Positions 1 to 7,062 of a DNA stretch of 11,436 nt are shown in pieces. The notes under the pieces are model-generated. The model was given only the letters and a program-made list of their open reading frames with translations. It had not been told where the DNA came from and ran no database searches. Position 1 is the first letter of the stretch; each line of letters opens with the position of its first letter. The translations under genes were made by a program, and so were the position numbers. Origin of the DNA: JANNMJ01 sp031397815 (GTDB lineage Bacteria > Bacteroidota > Bacteroidia > Cytophagales > Hymenobacteraceae); contig JANNMJ010000194.1 of the NCBI GenBank assembly GCA_031397815.1, positions 1 through 11,436 of the forward strand. Reading direction: 5' to 3'.

Positions 1-1
1 T

Positions 2-127
2 TGGATGACCCTGCGAGAGTTTGCCCGAAAAACGGGCCAAACCATTTACCGGACAAGTCAGAAAATATGGTCCGATTATCTCGTAAGCGTGTTGAAAAAT
101 TCGCCAATCCCTTCGCTCTCAAATTGA
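2..127 (+). pseudogene. C-terminal fragment of an unidentified ORF, possibly a transposase (cut by window edge)
   Basis: An open frame enters from the left edge and stops at the TGA at 125-127, giving about 41 residues rich in K, R, S and T, including the stretch MTLREFARKTGQTIYRTSQK. No catalytic motif is visible and the family is not recognised. The transposase suggestion rests only on what follows: a sequence resembling an insertion-sequence terminal repeat begins directly after the stop, and base composition here is less GC-rich than in the genes to the right. Frame 1 is also open, to 135, so the reading frame is not certain. It could equally be the intact end of an ordinary gene or chance open sequence. 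Confidence 0.3.
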
Positions 128-141
128 GTGCGTAAGTCCTG
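128..141. mobile_element. Probable right terminal repeat of an insertion sequence
   Basis: The sequence AGTGCGTAAGTCCTG spans roughly 127-141 and lies immediately after the partial open frame. From memory, its complement CAGGACTTACGCA resembles the terminal inverted repeat of several insertion sequences in cyanobacteria and other bacteria. The matching left end lies outside the window, so the pair and any target duplication cannot be verified here. Confidence 0.3.
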
Positions 142-379
142 CCTTGAAGTGAAGCGTCGGCATTATAGGTAAGCTGGTAGGTAGATGACAAGGCAGCCAC
201 TGGGTGGGTGCTGGCACGAAACTACCGCTCAGTGAGTGTACGTCAAGACAACACGCTTGCACAGAAACTGCCACCCTTCCCTGCTCAGGGAAATGAGTAG
301 AGTTGGGGGCATATTACCGTTTAGCAGTTATACCAAGTCTCTATCTGAAGCTCAAATTGCTATTCTCTAAATACCCACT
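142..379. other. Gene-less stretch between the IS-like end and the monooxygenase gene
   Basis: No convincing coding sequence is seen on either strand, and composition is less GC-rich than in the genes to the right. Short complementary segments are present: CTGCCTTG at 139-146 with CAAGGCAG at 189-196, CACTG at 198-202 with CAGTG at 230-234, GTGC/GCAC at 208-217, and a compact hairpin TTCCCTG-CT-CAGGGAA at 277-292. They could form a structured RNA or simply be degraded mobile-element sequence. No tRNA, riboswitch or intron domain V is recognised. Confidence 0.4.
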
Positions 380-1402
380 TCACCCCACCAACCCCTTCAC
401 CTGCTCCCCTAGCAGCTCGATGGATTGGAGGAGCTTGGCGTGGGGGAGGTCGGCGCTGTCCATTTGGAACGTGACGCGGGAGATACCGCCTAATGCCTCG
501 CTGTGACGGCGGATTTTGGCTGCTACTTCTGCGGGGCTGCCTACCAGCAGGGCGCCGCGCGGGCCTTGCAGGGCGTCGAAGTGCGGGCGCGTGACGGGCG
601 GCCAGCCGCGCTCGCGGCCGATGCGGGTGAACGTGCGGGCGTAACCGGGGTAATAATCGGCGATGGCTTCTTCGGTGGTGGGCGCCACGTACCCGAGCGA
701 GTGGAGGCCGACTTGCAGCTGCTCCGGCGGGTGCCCGGCTTGGCGGCCCGCCTCGCGGTAGAGGTCGACGAGCGGGCGGAACCGGTGGGTTTCGCCGCCG
801 ATGATGGCGACCATCAGCGGCAACCCGAGCGTGCCGGCGCGGACGAACGACTCGGGCGTGCCGCCGACGCCGAGCCAGATCGGCAGCGGCTGCTGGATGG
901 GGCGCGGGTAAATGCCTTGGCCGGTGAGCGGCGGTCGGAACCGGCCAGTCCAGTGGACTTCCTCTTGATCACGGATTTGGAGGAGGAGGTCGAGCTTTTC
1001 GGTGAAAAGAGCGTCGTAATCGCGCAGGTTGAGACCGAAGAGCGGAAACGCTTCCGTGAACGAGCCGCGCCCGACGACCATCTCAATCCGGCCATTCGAC
1101 ACTAAATCAAGGGTCGCGAACTGCTGAAAAACGCGCACCGGATCGGCGGCGCTCAGGACCGTGACGGCGCTCGTGAGCCGAATGCGCTGGGTGCGGGCGG
1201 CGGCAGCGGCGAGGATGATGGTGGGAGCGGAATCAAGGAATTCGTCGCGGTGGTGCTCGCCGATACCGAAGATGTCTAGCCCGACTTGATCGGCGCGCTC
1301 GATGCGTTCGAGGAGCTGGCGCATCGCTTCGGCGCCGCTGGTGGGGCCGTTGCCGGGTTCGAGGGGTGGGGCGGCGGCGAAACTGTCAATACCGAGTTGC
1401 AT
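380..1402 (-). CDS. LLM class flavin-dependent oxidoreductase (luciferase-like monooxygenase)
   Basis: This 340-residue protein matches the single-domain (alpha/beta)8-barrel bacterial luciferase family, which uses reduced FMN or F420 to oxidise small organic substrates in the cytoplasm. Visible family features are the N-terminal strand MQLGIDSFA, the segment FGIGEHHRDEF (residues 45-55), SNGRIEMVVGRGS (102-114) on the flavin-binding side, PIWLGVGGTPES (174-185), and GSPAEVAAKI (288-297) near the C-terminus. The length is normal for the family. The ATG at 1402 begins exactly at the first barrel strand; no Shine-Dalgarno sequence precedes it, as is common in Bacteroidota. The gene stands alone: the next gene on the same strand ends 255 bases upstream, beyond a large inverted repeat. 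The substrate and the choice of FMN or F420 cannot be told from the sequence. Confidence 0.93.
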   Translation of the reverse strand: MQLGIDSFAAAPPLEPGNGPTSGAEAMRQLLERIERADQVGLDIFGIGEHHRDEFLDSAPTIILAAAAARTQRIRLTSAVTVLSAADPVRVFQQFATLDLVSNGRIEMVVGRGSFTEAFPLFGLNLRDYDALFTEKLDLLLQIRDQEEVHWTGRFRPPLTGQGIYPRPIQQPLPIWLGVGGTPESFVRAGTLGLPLMVAIIGGETHRFRPLVDLYREAGRQAGHPPEQLQVGLHSLGYVAPTTEEAIADYYPGYARTFTRIGRERGWPPVTRPHFDALQGPRGALLVGSPAEVAAKIRRHSEALGGISRVTFQMDSADLPHAKLLQSIELLGEQVKGLVG

Positions 1403-1445
1403 ACGGGGAAGCGGGAGGGCTGGTGGAGGCCCGAAAGGTAGGGAG

Positions 1446-1473
1446 GTGGTGGGAAGACGTAATGCCCCACCAC
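1446..1473. other. Hairpin in the 5' region of the monooxygenase gene
   Basis: GTGGTGGG at 1446-1453 pairs perfectly with CCCACCAC at 1466-1473 across a 12-base loop. It lies 44-71 bases upstream of the monooxygenase start, so it may sit in that gene's leader or promoter. A regulatory role is only a possibility. Confidence 0.35.
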
Positions 1474-1480
1474 TCCGCTA

Positions 1481-1620
1481 TTGTCGTTGCGAGGAGGCTC
1501 TGCGGTTGCGAGCGAAGCGCGGCAAAGCAATCCTCGTAGGATTTGCGCGGTTGCTCAGCCACATTGCCGAGCAAACGAGGATTGCTTCGTCGTCGCAGAG
1601 CCTTCTCCTCGCAATGACAA
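1481..1620. repeat. Large imperfect inverted repeat (REP/MITE-like)
   Basis: The left arm (1481-1536) begins TTGTCGTTGCGAGGAG and ends AAGCAATCCTCG. The right arm (1576-1620) reads CGAGGATTGCTTCG and ends CTCCTCGCAATGACAA. Reverse-complementing the right arm aligns it with the left over nearly its whole length, with a small insertion in the left arm. The shared core CATTGCGAGGAG...GAAGCAATC is a widely dispersed intergenic repeat motif in bacterial genomes, from memory. The element lies downstream of the Ig-like protein gene and upstream of the monooxygenase gene, so a transcript of the former could fold it into a long stem and end there. Confidence 0.8.
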
Positions 1621-1657
1621 AACCCTTGTTAATTTTTGACTTACCAAACCCCCTCTC

Positions 1658-4351
1658 CTACTTCACCACTTCCACCCACCCTCTCGTACTCGTCCCGTTC
1701 GGCAGTTGCAGGAGGTAGAAATAGGTGCCGGGCGCTACGTCAGTCGCGGCGCCCCAATCGTTGCGGTAATCGGGGGTGTCGAGGAGCTGACGGCCCCAGC
1801 GGTTGTAGATGCGGAGGGCGGAGTTGGGGTAGAAGCGGAGGTTATCGAAGACGAGGGTTTCGTTGAGGCCGTCGCCGTTCGGGGTGATGATGTTGTGGGG
1901 GCTGATGGCGTTCGCGAAGGTGAGCGTGGCGGTGTTGGAGTTGGCTTGTTGCGGGATCGGGTCGGGGCTGATGGCTACTATGCGGAACTCGTGACGGAAC
2001 CCGCCGCCGTCGGCCGTGCCGCTCGGGATGACCGTTTGGAGCGTGGTGCCGGGCACGGTGGTCAGGAGGGCGGGCGGGGCGCCGTCGAGGCTGCGGAACA
2101 CGCGGTATTCCTGCACGGGGAACCCCACGTAGGCGTTCCAGCTCAGGGCCGCGCCGTCGGCGGCATCGGCGAGTGCAGTGAGGCGGATGGTTTGGAGGAT
2201 CGGGCTGGTGAGGAGGGCACCGCAGCCGTTGGTCAGCTCCAGACGGTACTCGTAGGAGTTGGCGGCGGCATCGACGGTGGCGTCAACAAAGGTGTTCGTG
2301 GTGGGGGATGTTGTGCCGATTACGGCGAAGGTGCCCTGTCCCGCTATTCGGCGTAAAACCTGCACTTGCGTGGGGGTGTTGGCGCTGCCGGGAGCCGTGA
2401 AGCCGAGCGTGACTTGGGTGTTGGAGGTGGTTTCTACTGACGCCAGCGTCGGTAGTAATGCCGGATTATCGAACGTTACGGGCAGCGCCACCGCCACGCC
2501 CGCGCAGCCCGTCGCGGATGTCGGGACCGCCGTCACGGCATAGCTCGCACTGCCCGGCGCGAACTGCACAACCGCTTGCGCGGTGCCCTGACCGGCCGCG
2601 ATGGTGCCGCCCACCACCGTCCACTGGAACGTGGTGCCGGGCACGGCGGGCACCGAATACGCCACCGTCGACCCAAAATCACACACGAACGCCGGGCCGC
2701 TGATAGCCGCCACGGCCGGGGTTGGCTGGACGGTGACGGTCACCGAATCCACCGCCGCGCAAGCGCCGCTCGGCAGCGTGACGGTCACGTAGTACGTCAG
2801 GTTGAGGGGCGCGGACGTGGAATTGACCATCGTCAGGATGGGTTGCGCCAGCGTGGGGGAACTGAGGCCAGTCGTGGGGGTCCAGCGATAGCTGTACCCC
2901 GGCACCGGAGGCGTGCCGAGCGTAACCGGCTGGGCGGCGCAAACCGTGACGTTCGGACCAGCATCGGCCACTGCCAGCGGATTCACCTGCACCGTGACCT
3001 GACTAGAATCGACACACCCCGCCCCCGACGTGGCGATGAGCGTGTAAACCGTGGTCAGCGGCGAGTTGGTGGGGTTCGGGAGGCTGACCGTAGTGGTGGC
3101 CGCCGTGGGCGTGGCCAACCCGGTGACGGGGCGCCACTGATAGGTCAAACCCGGCACCGCTGCCCCGCCGCCGAGCAGCGCGGTGGCCCCGGCGCACAGC
3201 TCCACGGGAGTGCCCGGCGTGGGCGCGGCTTGGGGCGTGGGGAGGGCATCGACGGTGACCGCCACCGAATCAGTGGACGAACAAGCGGCGCCCGGCGCGG
3301 GCGTGGTGGTGGCCGTGAGGGTGTAAATGAAGGTGCCGGGCGTGGCGAGATTGACCGTTGGGTTGAGGCTGTTGGGGTTGCTGAGGCCCGTGGCGGGCGA
3401 CCACCGGTACGTGGTGCCCGGCACCGGCGTCAGACCCGCCGCGAGCGGCGCCGACTGACCGGCACAAACCGCCACAGCCGCCCCGGCATCGGCCGCGACG
3501 GCCGGGAAAACTGTGACCGTCGCGCGGCTCGAATCAATACAGCCGTTCGCGTTGACGGTCAGGGTGTAGATCGTGGCGACGGGGAACGCGCCCGCGTTCG
3601 CGGTCGTCAGGATGGGCTGGGCGGCGTTCGGGTTGTCGAGGCCCGTGGTGGGGCGCCATGTATAGGAGTACCCCGCGAGGGCGGGCGTGCCGAGCGTCAG
3701 GGTCTGGCCCGCGCAGCTCGTTTGATTAGGTCCGGCGGCGGCGACGATAGCAGGGTTCACCGTGATTCTGACGCGGGCGGTGGCATCGCAGCCGTTCGGC
3801 CCGCGCACGATGAGCACCAGATCGCGGAAAAACGACGCGCCGCTCGGGTTGATGGGCGTGTACGTGGGCTGTGCGATGCTGGGGTTGCTGAGGAAGGGGT
3901 CGGCTGTCCAGGCGTAGGAATGGCCCGGTAAGGCGGGGCTCCCGACGGTGATGGTCTGGCCGGAACAGATGGTTTGGTCGAAACCGGCGTCGATGAACGG
4001 GCGCGGCAGCACCGTTACGCGCACCGAATCGGTGGCGGTGGCGCCGGAGGCATCGGTCACGGTCAGCGCGTACGTCCGGCTGATGGGCGCCGGGGTGGTG
4101 TTGCTGATGGTGGCGCGCGGGTTGTGAATGGTGGCGTTGTTGAGGCCGGTGGTGGGCGTCCAGCGGTAGGTCAGGCCAGCAATCGGGTTATTATCGCCGA
4201 GGGTGGTGCCGAGGCCGGAGCAAATGGTGCGGTCGGCCCCGGCGAGCGCCACGGGCGCCTGCGCGTAAGCGGCGCTAATCGGCACCCACAGCAGCAAAAG
4301 CAGCAGCAGCGGGCGCCAAAGCCCGGTCCGCTCAGCGGAAAAAAGACGCAT
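1658..4351 (-). CDS. Secreted Ig/PKD-like multidomain protein with T9SS type B sorting domain (CHU_C family)
   Basis: This 897-residue protein is predicted to be exported and then secreted or attached at the surface by the type IX secretion system. Residues 1-30 form a signal peptide: a basic start, seven consecutive leucines, and cleavage predicted after AYA. Seven Ig/PKD-like modules follow (about 34-630), most with a C-A-G or C-S-G motif near the start and a tryptophan in a Y-x-W-x-P-x-T-G-L context, at W64, W148, W232, W317, W406, W490 and W577. Residues 631-815 resemble two fibronectin type III-like domains, with VQVLRR and EYRVFR strands. The C-terminal 82 residues are the sorting domain, recognised by ITPNGDGLNE, LRIYNRWG and GTYFYLL. 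The modules are typical of adhesins or matrix proteins, but no ligand can be named. The start is fixed by the signal peptide. The gene is monocistronic by spacing, with inverted repeats on both sides. Confidence 0.92.
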   Translation of the reverse strand: MRLFSAERTGLWRPLLLLLLLWVPISAAYAQAPVALAGADRTICSGLGTTLGDNNPIAGLTYRWTPTTGLNNATIHNPRATISNTTPAPISRTYALTVTDASGATATDSVRVTVLPRPFIDAGFDQTICSGQTITVGSPALPGHSYAWTADPFLSNPSIAQPTYTPINPSGASFFRDLVLIVRGPNGCDATARVRITVNPAIVAAAGPNQTSCAGQTLTLGTPALAGYSYTWRPTTGLDNPNAAQPILTTANAGAFPVATIYTLTVNANGCIDSSRATVTVFPAVAADAGAAVAVCAGQSAPLAAGLTPVPGTTYRWSPATGLSNPNSLNPTVNLATPGTFIYTLTATTTPAPGAACSSTDSVAVTVDALPTPQAAPTPGTPVELCAGATALLGGGAAVPGLTYQWRPVTGLATPTAATTTVSLPNPTNSPLTTVYTLIATSGAGCVDSSQVTVQVNPLAVADAGPNVTVCAAQPVTLGTPPVPGYSYRWTPTTGLSSPTLAQPILTMVNSTSAPLNLTYYVTVTLPSGACAAVDSVTVTVQPTPAVAAISGPAFVCDFGSTVAYSVPAVPGTTFQWTVVGGTIAAGQGTAQAVVQFAPGSASYAVTAVPTSATGCAGVAVALPVTFDNPALLPTLASVETTSNTQVTLGFTAPGSANTPTQVQVLRRIAGQGTFAVIGTTSPTTNTFVDATVDAAANSYEYRLELTNGCGALLTSPILQTIRLTALADAADGAALSWNAYVGFPVQEYRVFRSLDGAPPALLTTVPGTTLQTVIPSGTADGGGFRHEFRIVAISPDPIPQQANSNTATLTFANAISPHNIITPNGDGLNETLVFDNLRFYPNSALRIYNRWGRQLLDTPDYRNDWGAATDVAPGTYFYLLQLPNGTSTRGWVEVVK

Positions 4352-4497
4352 AAAAAGTGGCGGGGAGAGGGCGTTGAGAAGGAGGTGAAGGCGAGAAAGC
4401 AGTGGGCTTCATCACCTATACACCCCGGTTCGCCTTTACCCTGACTCAGCGCCTAAATCAACGGATTTTAGCGGTTTTCGCCGTGTGCTCACCGGTA

Positions 4498-4597
4498 ATC
4501 CTCACCCCCAGCCCCTCTCCAAAGGAGAGGGGAGCCTTGGTGTAAATTGTCGGCAGTCTCCCCCTCTCCTTTGGAGAGGGGGCCAGGGGGTGAGGAT
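4498..4597. repeat. Nested inverted repeat, possible terminator of the OmpA-like gene
   Basis: The left arm (4498-4534) and right arm (4558-4597) are reverse complements apart from small indels, starting ATCCTCACCCCC and ending GGGGGTGAGGAT. Each arm also contains its own palindrome, CCCTCTCC-AAA-GGAGAGGG on the left and its counterpart CCCTCTCCTTTGGAGAGGG on the right. The element begins 6 bases beyond the stop of the OmpA-like gene (minus strand), so it would be transcribed as a strong stem at the end of that message. Similar CTCTCCTTTGGAGAG repeats are scattered through many bacterial genomes, from memory. It has no T-tract, so it is not a classical terminator. Confidence 0.8.
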
Positions 4598-4603
4598 ACA
4601 CCC

Positions 4604-5314
4604 TCAGCTCTTCACAATCTCAAATTCCACTCGCCGATTCTGCTTGCGGGTGTACTCCTGCTTATTGCTCGCGATGGGTTGGCTTCCGCCGAAACCCTGT
4701 CCGCGCATTCGGGCGGCGGCCACGCCCTTCTTCACGAGGTACTCCTGCACGGCTTTCACGCGGTTCTCGGAGAGGGTCACGTTCTTGGCCGGGTCGCCTT
4801 GGTTATCGGTGTGGCCGTTGACCTGAATCTCCATTCCCTCATTGGCAGCGAGTAATTCCGCGAGCCGGTCCAGCTCCTCAAACGACTCCGGCAGCAGCGC
4901 AAACTTCCCCTGCTCGAACCGGATGCTGTTGAGCGTCACCTTCGCGCCCACCGCCAGCGGCACCAGCCGGACGGTAAACGCGGCCGGGGCACCGCCAACG
5001 CTCGCCACGCTCACTTCCTGCGGCGCATATCCAATCGCCGACACCACGAATCGGTACGGCCCCGTGGTCTCGGCACTCATCGTGAACGTGCCGGTGCGGC
5101 TAGTTTGCAGCTTCCCCATCTGTTCAGGCCCAGCGCCGAAAATCACCACATCCGCCACAATCGGCCGCTGCGAAGTGCCATTCAGGATCGTTCCGCTGAA
5201 GCTGAAAGCGCCTTGCATGGGGGCGACGGACGTCCGTTGCCCCTCGTGGCTGCCGCCGCCGATAGCGGTCAGCGAGAAGAGAAAGAGGCTTCCGCAGAGA
5301 AAAACGCGACGCAT
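4604..5314 (-). CDS. OmpA-family envelope protein with N-terminal beta-sandwich domain
   Basis: This 236-residue envelope protein is predicted to anchor the outer membrane or a periplasmic structure to peptidoglycan. Residues 1-20 form a signal peptide (MRRVFLCGSLFLFSLTAIGG); Cys7 lies inside the hydrophobic core and is not a lipobox. Residues 35-117 look like a carboxypeptidase regulatory-like/CNA-B beta-sandwich (FSGTILNGTSQRPIVADV, and YRFVVSAIGYAPQEVSV near 88-103). Residues 125-236 form an OmpA C-terminal domain, with the typical start LNSIRFEQGKFAL, NGHTDNQGD (166-174), LSENRVKAVQEYL and RKQNRRVEFEI. Asp170 and Arg185 correspond to the residues that hold diaminopimelate in E. coli OmpA. 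There is no beta-barrel, so this is not a porin. The divergent kinase gene starts 374 bases away, and the gene has no close operon partner. Confidence 0.9.
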   Translation of the reverse strand: MRRVFLCGSLFLFSLTAIGGGSHEGQRTSVAPMQGAFSFSGTILNGTSQRPIVADVVIFGAGPEQMGKLQTSRTGTFTMSAETTGPYRFVVSAIGYAPQEVSVASVGGAPAAFTVRLVPLAVGAKVTLNSIRFEQGKFALLPESFEELDRLAELLAANEGMEIQVNGHTDNQGDPAKNVTLSENRVKAVQEYLVKKGVAAARMRGQGFGGSQPIASNKQEYTRKQNRRVEFEIVKS

Positions 5315-5446
5315 AGGGGTTTGGATTTAGGGGGGATTATTGGGGGATGAAGTACGCGAATGTAGGGCGGTTGGGTGGGGGATTTTGATTGAGGGTGGGG
5401 AATGTGGGCGCACGGTCACCGGCACGTTCCTCGGGGTAGCCCGCGC

Positions 5447-5502
5447 AAGCCCGGGGTAGCCTTCGGTAACCCCGGGCTTCTGGGATGAAACCCCTTCGGG
5501 GT
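5447..5502. repeat. Pair of GC-rich hairpins
   Basis: AAGCCCGGGGT at 5447-5457 pairs perfectly with ACCCCGGGCTT at 5469-5479 (11-bp stem, 11-base loop). Immediately downstream, ACCCC at 5490-5494 pairs with GGGGT at 5498-5502 around a TTC loop. The second hairpin runs into the short direct repeat that recurs at 8772. The arrangement resembles intergenic repeat modules rather than a terminator, because no T-tract follows. Confidence 0.7.
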
Positions 5503-5522
5503 ATTACAAATGTTTGATTGGA
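5498..5522 (+). repeat. Short direct repeat, copy 1 of 2
   Basis: This 25-base segment begins GGGGTATTA, has C at 5507, and continues AAATGTTTGATT then GGA. It recurs in the same orientation at 8772-8797 with one substitution and one inserted A. Its position upstream of the kinase gene, with the other copy just past the cyclase gene, brackets the signalling cluster. Confidence 0.75.
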
Positions 5523-5547
5523 ACGGCTGATTGGAATACGATTGACG

Positions 5548-5593
5548 CGGGGCTCCGGCCCCGTGTCGCCTATTCGCGGGGCTCCAGCCCCGC
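5548..5593. repeat. Two near-identical GGGGC hairpins in tandem
   Basis: CGGGGC (5548-5553) pairs with GCCCCG (5558-5563) around TCCG. GCGGGGC (5576-5582) pairs with GCCCCGC (5587-5593) around TCCA. The units share the core CGGGGCTCC-GCCCCG in direct orientation with a 28-base period. They lie about 95-140 bases upstream of the kinase start. Confidence 0.7.
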
Positions 5594-5688
5594 CACCCCA
5601 ATCGGCGCATTCCGACGTACTCGCTCAAATCCCTCATCTTCCTTCCTCAAAAGCCCGCTTAAACGCCGCAGGGCGCTAACTTGCCCCG

Positions 5689-7062
5689 ATGTCATTCGAC
5701 AACCCTACCCTACTCTTTACGGCGGGCCTCATCGCGTGGGCGGTGCAGAGCTTGCGGAAATTCCTGAACCTGCAAGAGCGGTGGCCGCAGGCCGATAAGG
5801 CGCTGCGGTGGCTCTGGGTGCCGGGGGTGGCGGGTTTTGTGCTCGAACGCGCTTTCGTCAAATACGACCTCGACCTAACGCGCGAGTACTGGCTGTTGGC
5901 ATTCGGCGCGATTGGCTACTGCCTGTACCAGCTCCGCGATTACCGTCCGGCGCGCAGCCTACTCATCGCGTTGGCGCCCCTGACGGCGATTCTGGTCATT
6001 GATTCCGTCGCGAAAACCCTGCTCCCGACGTTCTACAAGAAGTACGACGACTTCTTCGACAACTCGCAGGGCTTTGCGGTCATCTGGCTGCTCGTATTCA
6101 TCGGCATCGCCCGGCGCGACAAGAGTACGCTTTTCGCCGAAGAGGCCGTGCGGTTGGAGGAAGCGCGCTTGCGGGCCATTGAGGAAGCGCGGAAGGAGGA
6201 GCTGGAACGGCTCGTTGGCGAGCGCACGGCCACGCTGCGGCTGCAAACCGTGGAGCTGGAAAAGGCACTGAACGAGCTACGGGCGACGCAATCGCAGCTC
6301 ATTCAGGCGGAAAAAATGGCCAGCTTGGGCGAGCTGACCGCCGGGATTGCCCACGAGATTCAGAACCCCCTCAACTTCGTCAACAACTTCGCGGAGGTCA
6401 GCACCGAGCTTTTGGCAGAGCTGAAAACCGCCCAAGCCACCGGCGATACCGAAGAAGCCACCGCCCTCGCCGACGACCTCACCCAGAACCTCTTGAAGAT
6501 TGCCGAGCACGGGCGGCGCGCGTCGGGCATCGTGCGCGGGATGCTCGAACACTCGCGCGCCGGGAACGGCGAACGCACCCCCACCGACCTCAACGCCCTC
6601 GCCGACGAGTATTTCCGCCTCGCCTACCACGGTCTGCGGGCGAAGGATAAATCGTTCAACGCGACCCTCAAAACCGATTTCGACAAAGCGCTGCCGCTCC
6701 TCTCCGTGACGAGCGCCGATGTGGGGCGGGTGCTGCTCAACCTCTTCACGAACGCGTTTTACGCCGTCCGGAAGCGGCAGCAGCTCGGCGAGGCGGGGTT
6801 CCAACCGGCGGTGCAGGTGCAGACCCGCGCCCGGCCGGGCGGCGGCGTCGAGATCAAGGTCCGCGACAACGGCACGGGGGTACCGGAAGCCGTGAAGACC
6901 AAGATTTTCCAGCCCTTCTTCACCACCAAACCCGCCGGTGAAGGCACCGGTTTGGGCCTCTCACTGAGCTTCGATATCATCACAAAGGGCCACGGCGGTC
7001 AGCTTACCGTAGACAGTCGCGAAGGCGAGTTCACGGAGTTCACGGTGGAGCTGCCGGGTTGA
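5689..7062 (+). CDS. Membrane sensor histidine kinase
   Basis: This 457-residue kinase is predicted to autophosphorylate and pass phosphate to the receivers encoded just downstream. The N-terminal 141 residues contain about five hydrophobic segments (near 6-22, 41-54, 66-83, 88-105, 127-141) with only short connecting loops and no recognised sensor domain. A charged helical stretch (about 148-212) should form the signalling coiled coil. The dimerisation box QAEKMASLGELTAGIAHEI contains the phosphoacceptor His222. The ATPase domain shows the N box (NLFTNAFYAV, Asn355), G1 (DNGTGVP, Asp393), F box (IFQPFFTTK, 406-414) and G2 (GEGTGLGLS, 417-425), so it appears catalytically intact. The ATG at 5689 precedes the first membrane segment; no Shine-Dalgarno sequence is seen. 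The stimulus is unknown. The stop codon overlaps a short tandem repeat. Confidence 0.93.
   Translation: MSFDNPTLLFTAGLIAWAVQSLRKFLNLQERWPQADKALRWLWVPGVAGFVLERAFVKYDLDLTREYWLLAFGAIGYCLYQLRDYRPARSLLIALAPLTAILVIDSVAKTLLPTFYKKYDDFFDNSQGFAVIWLLVFIGIARRDKSTLFAEEAVRLEEARLRAIEEARKEELERLVGERTATLRLQTVELEKALNELRATQSQLIQAEKMASLGELTAGIAHEIQNPLNFVNNFAEVSTELLAELKTAQATGDTEEATALADDLTQNLLKIAEHGRRASGIVRGMLEHSRAGNGERTPTDLNALADEYFRLAYHGLRAKDKSFNATLKTDFDKALPLLSVTSADVGRVLLNLFTNAFYAVRKRQQLGEAGFQPAVQVQTRARPGGGVEIKVRDNGTGVPEAVKTKIFQPFFTTKPAGEGTGLGLSLSFDIITKGHGGQLTVDSREGEFTEFTVELPG

Larger units (their letters stand above)
5315..5688. other. Divergent intergenic region rich in GC hairpins
   Basis: This spacer of 374 bases separates the minus-strand OmpA-like gene from the plus-strand kinase gene and should contain both promoters. 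Open frames crossing it are translations of the hairpin repeats and look non-coding. On the minus strand TACATTCG (5357-5364) matches seven of eight positions of the Bacteroidota -7 element TAnnTTTG, 43 bases ahead of the OmpA-like start, but no TTG lies at the expected -33 spacing. No convincing promoter is visible for the kinase. The hairpin repeats are listed separately. Confidence 0.6.

Noticed and set aside
503..1105. Plus-strand open frame of 200 codons
   Set aside because: It is antisense to the monooxygenase gene, which has clear family motifs; the frame itself has none.
1481..1620. CRISPR array or tRNA-like structure
   Set aside because: There are only two arms in opposite orientation, with no regular repeat-spacer pattern and no tRNA features.
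1302..1718. Plus-strand open frame crossing the repeat at 1481-1620
   Set aside because: Much of its translation comes from the inverted repeat and the rest from antisense sequence.
2576..3931. Long plus-strand open frame of 451 codons
   Set aside because: It lies wholly inside the Ig-like protein gene on the other strand. Its product is a low-complexity mix of R, G, H and A, typical of an antisense frame in GC-rich DNA.
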